DNA from: Lyophyllum atratum
Lineage: Eukaryota > Basidiomycota > Agaricomycetes > Agaricales > Lyophyllaceae
Reading direction: 5' to 3'
NCBI GenBank assembly: GCA_014905825.1
Contig: JACGCN010000054.1
Coordinates: 124,001 to 188,000 of the forward strand
DNA length: 64,000 nucleotides
Position 1 is the stretch's first letter, and every line of letters begins with the position of its first letter. Made by a program: the position numbers and the translations under genes. The notes beneath the pieces were generated by a model. It saw only the letters and a list, made by a program, of their open reading frames with translations. It was not told where the DNA came from and searched no databases. Positions 23,825 through 34,068 of the stretch are shown here, in pieces.

Positions 23825-25048
23825 TTAAGCGTGAAGCTCAAGGCGTATATTTTCCTTCTGCAAGGCATGGGAAATCGGAATAAAGCGAGAATCTGCAAGA
23901 GTTTGCGTCCAATTTCCATGGAGTACAACACGTTCAAGGGACGGAAAGTTTGATCGCCTGAACATCGCAAAATGGCCTTCGACGTGTTGCCAGACTGCAT
24001 TGGCCACGACATCATTGTTCCAGCTTGCAAAGTGGAGCATGGGGTTCCGTTTTACGTTCAACCGTATGCACTTCAGAGACGGATAGGATGAAGGAGGTAG
24101 TGATGGAGGGGTATATTCCATGCAGTAGTTCAGCTCTCGAAGATTCTTACAGACGGAGAATATTGCAGGGAGGGTGTGATCCTCGAAAAAGCCGGGGTCG
24201 TCAATGAGTTCTACCACATCGATAGCAGGATTTTCAAGTATCGGGGAGCATTCTGGTTGGATCATTGACGAATCTATGATAACGTTGCGAAGACTAGGAA
24301 GTGTCGACGTCTCGAATGCTGCACGAAAAGGGATCGAAGGAAGGAATTCCATCCGAAGGGTTTTCAGAGACGGGAGAGTATAGCCATTAAAAGTGGTCAC
24401 ACTTTCGTAGAAAAAGTCGGCGTGGTGCCTCCGAGTCGCCAAGGAAAGGTACTGAAGGTTAGGTGCCCGTTTCAGCACTTCGCGAAGGAAATCTACACCA
24501 TGGGATCGATCATCTTCCTCGATATCGAATTGATGGGTCCCGTCGCGGCGTCGAGCAAGCCACCAGTCCAGGCGTTTGATAGAGGACAGGTTTGCACCTG
24601 ATAATGAATGTGGAAGGAGGTCATCATCGTACTTGACGAGAACCTCGACGTTGGGACAGAGTCGGATGATGTCGAGTGGGGTTACGGGGTTGAGTGGGTC
24701 CTCTTGTTCAATGACGGAGAGCTCGAGGCGTCGGACCCAGCGGCCGTGGGCTTCCAGGCTACCTCGCTTGGCAGATGACTGGAGGCTTTGGAGGAGGTAC
24801 CTCATACCATGATTCATGCGGATACTTCCATACACAAATTCGAGGGCGAGCCGCCTCCATGCTCGACAGACCAGGACAAGTGCTAACGCCGTCTCATCAG
24901 CATCTTTCAATGCGTTTCTCCCCATTTCTCCCGGCGGATCATGGAATGGGCGATAGTCTGTGTGAAACAGTTTCTGTGTTGCTGGTGTCGATGTCGCAAG
25001 GCAAAATATGTAGATCCAAAGCTCCGCAGGCAAGGTATAGGTTGTCAT
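23825..25048 (-). CDS. F-box domain protein
   Basis: An intronless frame of 407 residues. The N-terminus has the F-box pattern LPAELWIYIFCLAT at residues 6-19 and, after a loop, LALVLVCRAWRRLALEFVYGSI, the second half of the motif that binds Skp1. The remainder has irregular leucine-rich spacing (LQYLSLATR, LPSLKTLRMEF, LRELNYC, YPSLKCIRLN, FPSLERVVLHG), as in the many F-box/LRR-like proteins of Agaricomycetes. The likely role is substrate adaptor of an SCF ubiquitin ligase; the target is unknown. Confidence 0.88.
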   Translation of the reverse strand: MTTYTLPAELWIYIFCLATSTPATQKLFHTDYRPFHDPPGEMGRNALKDADETALALVLVCRAWRRLALEFVYGSIRMNHGMRYLLQSLQSSAKRGSLEAHGRWVRRLELSVIEQEDPLNPVTPLDIIRLCPNVEVLVKYDDDLLPHSLSGANLSSIKRLDWWLARRRDGTHQFDIEEDDRSHGVDFLREVLKRAPNLQYLSLATRRHHADFFYESVTTFNGYTLPSLKTLRMEFLPSIPFRAAFETSTLPSLRNVIIDSSMIQPECSPILENPAIDVVELIDDPGFFEDHTLPAIFSVCKNLRELNYCMEYTPPSLPPSSYPSLKCIRLNVKRNPMLHFASWNNDVVANAVWQHVEGHFAMFRRSNFPSLERVVLHGNWTQTLADSRFIPISHALQKENIRLELHA

Positions 25049-25291
25049 GTATCGTTGAGGTCAAGGATGAGATCAGAAGAGATGGTAGCTGTGCGAAGCC
25101 GATGCATACATCAATTTTTTTTGACTAATCCTGATGGCGTGATACATGACATCTCTCTTCACGTCCTACAGCTACAAATCTAGATATTGACAAGAAGGGA
25201 GCTCCTACTGTAGATCGTCACCATTTGAAGAGCAACCTCCAACGACAAGTAGGGCATCAACCTTCCATTTAATATCTTCTGCGACGAGAAG

Positions 25292-26781
25292 TCAGCCAGA
25301 ACTCCCATGGCTTGGCCTCCGCTGGATAGCCGCCAACGCGTCGCCAAAGGCCTTCATGTCAACACCCGTCTCGCTCATAACTTCCGCAGCAATGAAGCCG
25401 ATATCCGTCCTTGCTCCAGGCACTGGGCTTGGCGCCGGAGACGTCCCCGAGGCGACCCACTCTTTCACGAGCGGATTTTCCGAAGTGGGGTGGTATTGGC
25501 ACGCCGCGAATAGCTCGAGATGGCGGGAAAACGATATCGTGGGGTTGAAGAGGGGAAGAGCTGGGTCATTATCCGGCGGTCCTTTAGTATAGATTATCAT
25601 GTGTGGAGGCATAATATATACCATCTTCGATCAGAGCATACGCTTCATCGGCGAGTAGTTGTTGCGTGGACATCACTTGGAGAACAAAATCAGACACGTT
25701 GGCCTCTTTATGCGTGAAGATAACAGACAGAAAGCACAAACGACAATGCACGCTGTGGATTCAGTTGCGGAATGGACAAGAACTTGCCCGCCACTCTGGA
25801 TCGCGGCCTGAATAAAAGCACAAGCGTCAGGGAGAGCAACAAGGAGTTCGTCTTTCCGCTGATTAGGTAGTTTTATATGGCAGTGCTTTTTCAGTGACGA
25901 CAAATTAGCAAGGGGTATTTCGGCTGGGGAAACGGACAGCAGGTGAGTGACGCCTGAATCTAATATCAGGGACTCTGCCTGCCAAAGATCGTTTGGGAAT
26001 TCACTTAAAGAAGTGTCGTTTCAGTGGAAGGAAGATAATGGGTGAAGAGTGAGGGTTGAACAATCACCTGCTGAGAAGCAACTCATTGGGTATAATCGCC
26101 GTAGTATCCACGAGTTGATTAAGAAATTGCGTGACGTTCCGCGCTTGTTGGCGTTTCCACTTGCAGTATACTGGATTGGAAGGTGAGGGTTCATACTGGC
26201 AGTCAGCAAACGTCTCTAGTTGTTTAATGAACCCATAGTTCGGGTGTACTTGGGGCCGTCCTTGTTCGGGGGTTCGTCAGAGTACCATGATGATTCGAAC
26301 GTCTTACTTTGCTTGATGAAACGAATTGCGGCTGCTCTTCCCAGTTTCCTCGTTCTCATAACTACAGACAAACATTGTTAGAACAGCGTCCATCTAAATT
26401 TGGCATAGCTCACGGTATGCTGCCAGGACTGTCACGCTTCGAGATACCCCCATTACGCAGTGCACCAGAACCCTCCCACCATGGTCTAATGCCCCCTCAA
26501 CGAACTGACATGCGCTGGGGAGGTGGATAAGTATGTTGTCATACTCGGTATCCTCGACCGCGATCGTCAAATGATTTGGACCAGTGGAGGGATACTCTGG
26601 ACAAACTGACACAACATGAGTTATCCCCAAGTTCTCCTTTACCTCAGTGGAAAGAGCCGCAGATAGACTGTATTCGGGATTAGCTTAGAGTTCTATCGAT
26701 CTTACAATTTGTAATGACTTACTTGCCAAGGTAGATCTGGCCTTTCACGATCTCGTTAGCGCTGGGGAGCCCAAAAGTCAT
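25292..26781 (-). CDS. Double dual-specificity phosphatase domain protein, second domain inactive
   Basis: Seven or so exons assemble in frame from MTFGLPSANEIV at 26781 to a stop at 25292. The first dual-specificity phosphatase domain (GLPSANEIVKGQIYLGN onward) has an intact active-site loop HCVMGVSRS, i.e. HCx5R, encoded near 26420-26450, followed by AYLMRTRKLGRAAAI and VHPNYGFIKQLETF. A second, related domain then starts (DLWQAESLILDSGVTHLLSV). Its corresponding loop reads VHSATESTACIVV: the catalytic Cys is Ser and the Arg is missing, so it should be catalytically dead. It keeps NPTISFSRHLELFAACQY and ends in a Pro/Ala-rich tail. A pseudophosphatase domain may serve substrate binding or regulation (inference). 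An ATG at 26943 lies upstream in frame. Confidence 0.82.
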
Positions 26782-28327
26782 GATGAATTGGTGACGGGGG
26801 TATGAGGGCGTCTGGGGACCAATGTGAGGGTATAGAGATGGTGGATCTAGTCCAGGGAGTGAGAGAGTGACGACATGGGAGACTGCCACGGTTGTGGGGT
26901 GAAAGCAATGTGGCTGTGGAGCACGACTGTTGCACGTTACCATTTATGACGAAATCGCCGATCGTGCATAACCCCTGTCATTCACCCTTTTCATACCTTC
27001 CTCGAGTTTACATGTCCAGCGTACGCTATGATAAGTTATACTAGCCGCTACCCGTGCTACGCACGGTGTGTGACATTCAAGGATTCGTAGTAGATGGGTG
27101 AATGTATCAAAAAAGTTTCTGTTAATCTCAAAATTGCCCCCTCGTCATCACCTTCAATCGGCTCTGGTGTTTATACTACTACCACTACTTGCTACCACTT
27201 AAAGATTGAATAGAACACCTAAGTTGAAAGTCACCTTTGCCGTACCCTGTTGTACATTCAATGCCTGTCTTGCATCTGTTGAGTGCTCCGTCCCATGTCC
27301 CAATGGCTGGCACCCGTCTCCCGCTGCCCGTTCTCATGTCCCATCAGTGCCCGTCTTGCACCCCTTGCGAGCCTGCCACTCCATCCCATGTCCCGAATGG
27401 CACCCGTGCCCGTTGCCCGTCCTCGGTTCCATCATCCAATGATTTGCCCGTCTCGCACCCCTTGCGAACCTGCCGCTCGCGTTCCCTCCGGGCTCGCTGG
27501 AGAACGGCTCTGTTTATCCGTCGTTGGGGTCACACCGTAAGATCCTGAAGATAAGCGAGATAAGATTAGTAAGAGACGTTGTGACGGGAAACTCACGTAA
27601 TGACCCTGCAGGTGCCTGCTGGCGCTCTCTATACTCGCGTTCCCATCGTGCAATTTGTCCAAGCGTTCGGCGATTGGGTGGGAGCCCTTCCACCCGTGTG
27701 CGCCTTGGAACCGGTAATTTCAGTCCATTAGTAGGTGCAAGGTCATACCGGAATTGGTATCTCTGTAGTCAGTCTCAGACGTTGCTTGAAAAGAAAACAT
27801 TTGTGCTCACTGAGAAATATTGCTGGCCTTTCACGGCAGGGGCATGGGTGATGGCTGGTTTAGGCTGTTCTGGGCGAGGGAGTAGCCTGCGATGACCTCG
27901 TGCCTTCACATCACATGACTGTAAATTCAGAGGAAACTGATCTCGGTTAGTGTTGTGCACCTGCTTGAATGTATCGCGACTGCACGTTGAGTGATTCATT
28001 AGAAGAGAGAGGATACATTACCAGTTTTATATCTAGTCAGAGAGAAAGTTCTAGATTCATCCTGAACGTTTGTTTGCATCGTCGCGTCGCGGCCCCATTT
28101 GACATGTGACGCAAGTTACCTAATTTGTGTCTGGCTCCCAAGGATGGCAAGCCCGAGATGGCCGATTTGTCTTTGACGTTTGTCTCCTGATCGACCAATG
28201 AGAAGGCTCCTTTGGTTATCTCGTTCTTTTTTATAATAAGATACATGTCTCCTGATCTGGGCGAATCTTGTCAGCCCTGCATTTCAAAAGTTAGGAGACC
28301 GTACCGCACCACTCGTCCAGTAATCCT
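26782..28327. other. Intergenic with Helitron-like end and C-rich imperfect repeats
   Basis: No supported gene. Bases 27230-27500 contain diverged copies of a CCCGTCTTGCACCCCTTGCG word and of TCCCATGTCCC, which produce long but meaningless frames on both strands. A Helitron-like terminus lies at 27041-27066 (separate entry). Confidence 0.45.
27041..27066 (-). mobile_element. Helitron-like 3' terminus
   Basis: Read on the minus strand, a 6-bp-stem hairpin (CCGTGC, loop GTA, GCACGG; plus-strand 27052-27066) is followed seven bases later by CTAG and then T. A short GC-rich hairpin just before a CTRR end, inserted in front of T, is the known 3' signature of Helitron rolling-circle transposons. 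The element body would extend to higher coordinates. I could not identify the 5' TC end, so only the terminus is annotated. Confidence 0.4.
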
Positions 28328-28612
28328 TCACAATGCTTCTTGACAAACCTCTCGCCACGGCCGCCGAGCCCATTTCTTCATTTCCGGATCCAATCGTCTC
28401 CTGCTTTCCACTCGTTCTGTCGTCGTATTTAAATTTGAGTGAGTACGTGACCATGCAACCTTGGATGGAAGCAGGTCATCCTGGAACGAGACAAGATGAA
28501 ATACCAAGGGCGATATAGGTTTACCGGAATTTACTTTGGATATCGGTGAACATGCCCCGCCGATGGCGAGCGCAGATAATATAAGCGACGCGAGGGGTGT
28601 GTGGAGGTTCAT
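28328..28612 (-). CDS. Possible small secreted protein
   Basis: An unspliced frame of 94 residues starts with MNLHTPLASLILSALAIGGACS, a plausible signal peptide. The remainder is polar and basic (Arg-rich near the end: RRRLDPEMKKWARRPWRE) with one further Cys only. Possible intron signals exist inside (GTAAAC to TTCCAG), but splicing there leads straight to a stop, so the unspliced reading is kept. Evidence is thin: no homologue in the window and no strong promoter. Confidence 0.35.
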   Translation of the reverse strand: MNLHTPLASLILSALAIGGACSPISKVNSGKPISPLVFHLVSFQDDLLPSKVAWSRTHSNLNTTTERVESRRRLDPEMKKWARRPWREVCQEAL

Positions 28613-30205
28613 GAATCGAGCAGTGCGGGGGATGGGTCGACACTATCAGCTTGGGCTTTAAACGTGGGCAGCAAAGCATCATAGAAGCTATTCCCGGAGC
28701 CTACCTATCCACATTGGAGGATTTGCCCCGCGGCAATGTGACATGTGTGGTGGGTTCCCATCGACCAACGGAACTGAGCATGAGAGCAAAGAGCGCATCC
28801 AAAGCACTGTAAGGATCTGTCGCGGGCCGGGGCCGATTGAAAGGACTTCATTTACATAGCAAGGCTGTCGGGATGCCGACTCGAGAACCATCCTGCGGCT
28901 TCTACATTGTTCGTTTGCCGACGAGGTAGCAGGTACGCTGATCTGGCGGACCGGGGATGGTGTGGGTCAATTATTTTACTATATATTTTTATTATTCGTG
29001 GACTTCACTTTCGGCAGTGGAGGGCTATACAGATGTTAATTGACATATCGTAGTGTTCAGACTTCATGAAAAAAGGTTGATCGCACTGGCAGCCCTGGGA
29101 GATGGTGACACTTGTAAGTATAGAGGAAAGTCAGGGGGGGAAAAGGCAATTGAGAATGGAAAACTATCATACGGTTTCCTAAGCATCAAGCTCAATGTAT
29201 GAAGCAGCAGTGTACGGATACGGGACCAGAATTGAGGAAGGATGACGCGGACGGCCAGGGCGCCGTGAAAGAGGGGTCAGCTCATTTGCTTGGGTGTCCG
29301 GGAGTGGCGAAATAAGCGCAAATAGCTAACAACATTCATTCATTGTTTACCGTGGCAAATGTGTTTCCAGAGACCAACATATCTCTCCACTATGGCCTAA
29401 TCGTTTCTGAGCTCTCTGTCCTGCTGCTGCCGGCGCAAGGAAGGCGAGAGTCATTTTTCAGACTAGCGAGACCACTTGTCAACTCGGACAGCCTGGGTCC
29501 AACGATTTAGTATGTTAATTGGTTCTCTCAGATCGTCGTAAGTATCGAAGCTCAGCCTTGTCTGTTTTCAGCTCCAATGCAGCTTTGATTGACCAACAAA
29601 GTCTAAGCAGAAACCTGTGACTATCGTTCGAGCGCAGGAAAGGTGAGTATATCATCTTGTCGAGAGGTGTGCGGGATCCCTCCCATGAAAGTGCCGTTTC
29701 TTTGCATGCCCATGTCGTCATCCTCGAAGATCTATTCCAGAACTCGGACATGCCGTTTCACGGCCCAGGCAACCAAGTACGATTCCTGGGTGGTTCGACG
29801 CTGTAACGTGAAGCACTACACCATCGATGAGCAACAATTCTTCGTTCATTCCATCTGGACCCACTCCTATTTAAAGTCGTGGTCAGGGCGTGTCCAACGT
29901 ATATCTGCTTACAGTCAGTGACGATCGGGGTCTCAGCAGCCTACATGTGATGCCAACTATGCAGGGCTGGCGCTTACAGCCGTTCTCCTCGGAACCGACT
30001 CTCGAATGTTTACTCATTTCGGTAATTTTGGACTTTTGCTTTCAGTCGAAGAGATGTCCGAAATCTTTTTCTGTGTATGAACACCTTCGCATGTCCCAGA
30101 CGTGGCGGCAGCCTCACATTCTTTGAATTTTCACTTGTCCCCCGTCGGCTTAAGAGGAGAGTCCGCTTCTTTCTACAGCGTCGTCATCATTAATTCTCCA
30201 TTTTC
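28613..30205. other. Intergenic, no supported gene
   Basis: Between the possible secreted-protein gene and the large transposon. Frames of 65-92 codons are scattered on both strands without splice support. Nothing else was recognised. Confidence 0.4.
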
Positions 30206-30208
30206 TAA

Positions 30209-30267
30209 CACAAGGGGCAAATGCCGAGGCGGTTGAATTTCAACCGCCCTTCAGTCGATTGAACGGC
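30209..30267 (+). repeat. Left terminal inverted repeat of the CACTA-like element
   Basis: 59 bp beginning CACAAGGGGC, matched with one substitution (A for G) by the reverse complement of 37482-37540. Bases 30228-30248 form a perfect hairpin with arms GGCGGTTGAA and TTCAACCGCC around one central base. Confidence 0.9.
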
Positions 30268-30523
30268 GGTTGGCTGGTGGTTGGCTGACAGTTGTGATCA
30301 GTCAAATAAAATTGAGATTTGATAAGCCAGAACGGTTCTGCGGGCCGCATCACAACTGATTGAAATAATCTTATCTGGATTGTACGATCACGCCGAAATC
30401 ACGTCCTTCATTGGCGTCGCAAATGTCTTTGTTCTTGTACGCGTTCTGCCATGCGCCGCACACATGTTGGATATTTACACAATATATCAATCCTTACCTT
30501 TCCTTTTGGCTATCATCACCACC

Positions 30524-32272
30524 ATGTCCTCCGATATGTCAATCAGTAGTGCTTCAACTCCCCCTGCCGACCCAGCCTCCACCACTCGAAATCAAGAAGC
30601 TGAGTCCTCATCAGGACGAAAGCGCAAGCGGTCGCTCGACAAGTCAAACCCAAACCCAGGATCGCCAGAGCCTGAGTCCTCGCGACCTCGATCCCCAGAC
30701 CCAAGAAATGCAAAGAAACCTCGTACTAGATTTGTTCGCCGACCGAAGAAGCCGAAAAAACCCAATGACTGGCACTTGAAGCGGGGAGAGGTACCAAATG
30801 AGGCAACAAAGACAAAGGTATATATTCTGCATGCTCAATTGCTCTTCCGGCCTCAGTACCTTTTCAGTTGGCACTGGAGCTCCATATCCGTACCCTTTGG
30901 CGCCTACCAACTCAGAATGCAGTCCCACCCGTAGTCACCGACATCGACAAAGCAATTCTTACTAGGCGTTTCTCCTCTGAAGCGCAAGTGAAGAGCACAG
31001 TCACAGCTGCCCTGGACAGCAACGAGGCCTACATCCAGTCTGCTCACGCCACCACGCGCGAGTTGTACGCGTTACTCCAAGACGACAGTTCGATATCGAA
31101 CAACATCAAACGCATCCAGGAATCATATCTACTTCTCATGTTCCGAACTGTAGCGTCTCTAGGACTTCAGAAATGGGCACCTGATGTCCGGGGTGGTGAT
31201 CCTGATTCACTATACAATTTACTTCACGAACACACTGCCCTCACGACTTTCGAGCAGGTCTCCGCTTCGTACGGCTATTCATTCACAGGCATTAATTTGG
31301 CCTTTGTTCGCGACTTTCCTCTCATGCGGAAAATTTACCGCAGCTTTGTATTTTCCTACATGCACGACATTGCCAAGTTAGAAGCGAAGAGTCCGGGAGG
31401 TGTTGCCGAGAGCAAGAGAATAGGGAATGTCTATAAACGCCGCCAGGAGGTGCGTATCTAGCTTGCGCCCTCATCAACGAATTACTGATGATTTTCTACT
31501 AGCTTATGACTAGTCGAGTTGACATTTTCAAGGCCCAAGGTTTCGACAGGCGGGTCATCGCTTTGGCTCAAGAAACCGAGGCCCATTCCGACGATGAGTT
31601 AGCGGAACCTCAGGTCGGCGCTGGTGCTACTAGTAGCGCTAATGCTGCAGCCTCTCATCCCGGGCCAGTCTACCACATCAAAGACAAGGACGGTCGGTCA
31701 GCCAAAGTCAAGAAGTTTTTCAGGATGGCCGACGATTTACGTCTAAGGATAGCTAGAGCAAGGAGAAAACGACAGAGGTTAGTAATAGGCTTCCTCAACA
31801 AGTTGTAATCGGTGATTGATCAATATTTCTTTATAGGTCAGAACGTCGCCGTGAAGACTCCCCGACGCTGCAAGTCTCAGCATTCACAACACGTCCAAAA
31901 CAAGTTCCCATAGATTGGTTCGATCCATTCCATTGGAATAACTATCTAACAGTCCGCGAGCGCGCCGACTACATCGCGGATGGCATTCGTATCGCGTTGC
32001 CTCTCGAGGAATTCTGTACGACCTGGGAAGAGTGCGCTAAATGGAAAAACCTGCCAGAGGAACAATTCATGCGGACGTACGGTGTTGCGGTCTTGCAGCA
32101 ATACAACATGCCTACCGACGAAGAGCTGGAACAGCTTGAGCGCTACGGGGAGGACGCTGAGAACGATGGGGACCGCGACGACGGTTACTACGGTGATGAT
32201 GATCACAACGGCGATGACGGTTACGACGGCGGCGATGGCGACAACGGCGACAACGATGGGGGAGAGGATTAG
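30524..32272 (+). CDS. Transposon accessory protein of unknown function
   Basis: Four exons (30524-30817, 30868-31449, 31503-31777, 31837-32272) encode 528 residues. The N-terminal 95 residues are basic and Ser/Pro-rich with nuclear-signal-like SGRKRKRS and KKPRTRFVRRPKKPKK. A helical middle follows (TLWRLPTQ, RELYALLQDD, then a YGYSFTGINLAFVRDFPLMR segment), then a second basic patch RLRIARARRKRQR. A conserved-looking block comes next: DWFDPFHWNNYLTVRERADY, ALPLEEF, and ECAKWKNLPEEQFM. The last 45 residues are almost only Asp, Gly, Asn and Tyr. Its place inside the element opposite the transposase suggests a role like the second protein of plant CACTA elements (DNA binding or regulation of transposition). 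That is inference; the family is otherwise unknown to me. Confidence 0.8.
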
Positions 32273-34068
32273 ATTGGGATTAGAACACTTATTGCTGGAG
32301 TCATAACCTATCTTTACTTTTCTCGAGTCGCGCACTGGTGCGCGTCAGTAATCACTATTGGTTTTATTTATGTATTGCAAGCCACTTGAGATATGCGACC
32401 GAGTATATCAATACGGACCATCTTGCATCCTTAAGGGTTCTAAAGGTAAGGTACATGATAGAATTGATCAACTCGCGTTCCTTACCACGGCGTGTATGTA
32501 CTGATCTAAAATTCTGTTAGTGAAGAGTGACTAGTAATATCTGCTGAAAGACTTACAGTAGGCTTAGATAGTAGTCAGTAAACGATGTCACTTGACGCTC
32601 CTATAGTATTGGTAGCCTGACCTGTTTGGTGATGTTGGTACAGGAAACGCGCGAGGCGTGAAAACGGGTGTCCACCATATCGCGAATGGCCTTTATCCGA
32701 CTTTGTACACAACAACATAAGTCTCAGGTGTTTTGATGGACGTCGCTCCATCGTATCACCTCCACACCGTCGATCTAGGACTCCAGCTACAGAGATAAGG
32801 CAAGTTTACCATATTCACAGTACTCAAGTAGTTTCTTTCGTATCTAACTTCGTTACATCTATCCTAGGAACGTGCACCACCCCTGTCACGACGCTGAACT
32901 CGACGATCGTCAAGGCCCGCAATGCCTAGCGTCTGGCACAGGACACGCTCTGGAGCAACACAGGGGGGAATAGTTACAAGAGCAGACCCCAGTTGGGGGA
33001 GAGCTGCCTGGTGCGTTGTCTACATCTCTGAAGACATGTATTTTTAACTGTACAACCCATAGATAACATAGCAGACCACAGCTACCACCTCCACCCAACC
33101 CCAACCCTTCCTCACAACCCCGCGTGGCTCGCGGGCGCCTTCCATCCCAACCGCTTCCTCAGTCGGACCCAATCCGCTTTCCCCGACGAACCTCACGCCC
33201 GCGGTTTCCGCTCTCGTCTGCTGTGGTTGCCCTGATAGCAGACCACGGCTACCATCTCATCCAAACCCCAACCCTCTTCTGTGACCCCGTGTAGCTCGCC
33301 CGCGCCTTCCATCCGAACCTCGTCCTCAACCGCACTCGATCCGCCTTCCCAGACGAACCTCATGCTCGCGGCCCCGCGCCCTCGTCACCCCGCGCCCCCC
33401 GTCGACCGTGCCCTCATCGTCTGCTGCCGTTCGCCGTTCCCTCGTCGTTCGCGCCCTCGTCGCCCCGCACCTTCCACCCATCCTCTGTGTCAGCCACACC
33501 AACTCGCCTTCCCCGATGAAACCCCCACTCACACCCTCGTCGATGTGTTTGTTACCCAGCACCTTCCACCTCAAGCTGTCAAACGAAAAGCCTCCGACCG
33601 ACCACCGACGACGATGGCCTACAACCTCCCACGTCCCGCAATCCCCAACACTACACCGTCGGCGATCTAAATCGGTCGACACCGGCCCTCCTCCATCTAC
33701 AACCGCTGTTGGCCGCCCCGCCCTTTCCCAGCACTGCCGTTTCCAGTAGCAGATGCATCACACCCACCGTGACCATATCGACCCCCCCTCCCTCCGCGAA
33801 CACTGCCGACCGCCCTCTCCCGGCGCTGTCGTCTCCCATACTAGATGCCCACCATGACTGTATCGACCCCGTCGACTCCTCCTCCCTTCACGACTGCTGT
33901 TGGCCGCCTTTTCACCACCGTCTACGATACCGCATCAACCGCATCAACCCTGCCTCCCTCTATGACCACTGTTATACACCATGACTGCTGTCGTGTTTGC
34001 ATGTTCCTTCAATGATAAATATATTATTTACCAAGGTTCTATTAAAGGTCTGAATGAGTACAGCAGCA
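32273..34068. other. Interior spacer of the transposon
   Basis: No supported gene. From about 33070 to 33980 the plus strand is very C-rich with tracts of CCTCGTC-, CCCGCG- and CCTTCCATCC-type words, giving long spurious frames on both strands. A 167-bp direct repeat lies at its start (separate entry). Confidence 0.5.
33068..33401. repeat. Tandem direct repeat, period 167 bp, two copies
   Basis: ATAGCAGACCACAGCTACCA at 33068 recurs at 33235 with one change. The following words (CCCCAACCCT, CCCGTGTAGCTCGC-like, GCGCCTTCCATCC, TCCGC-TTCCC-GACGAACCTCA) recur in order. The copies have diverged by point changes. Confidence 0.7.

Noticed and set aside
27206..27548. Three overlapping plus-strand frames
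   Set aside because: All arise from imperfect CCCGTCTTGCACC / CCCATGTCCC repeats that are open in every frame.
33281..33984. Overlapping frames on both strands inside the transposon
   Set aside because: The region is C-rich repeat sequence; the translations are low-complexity Pro/Arg/Ser strings with no structure.
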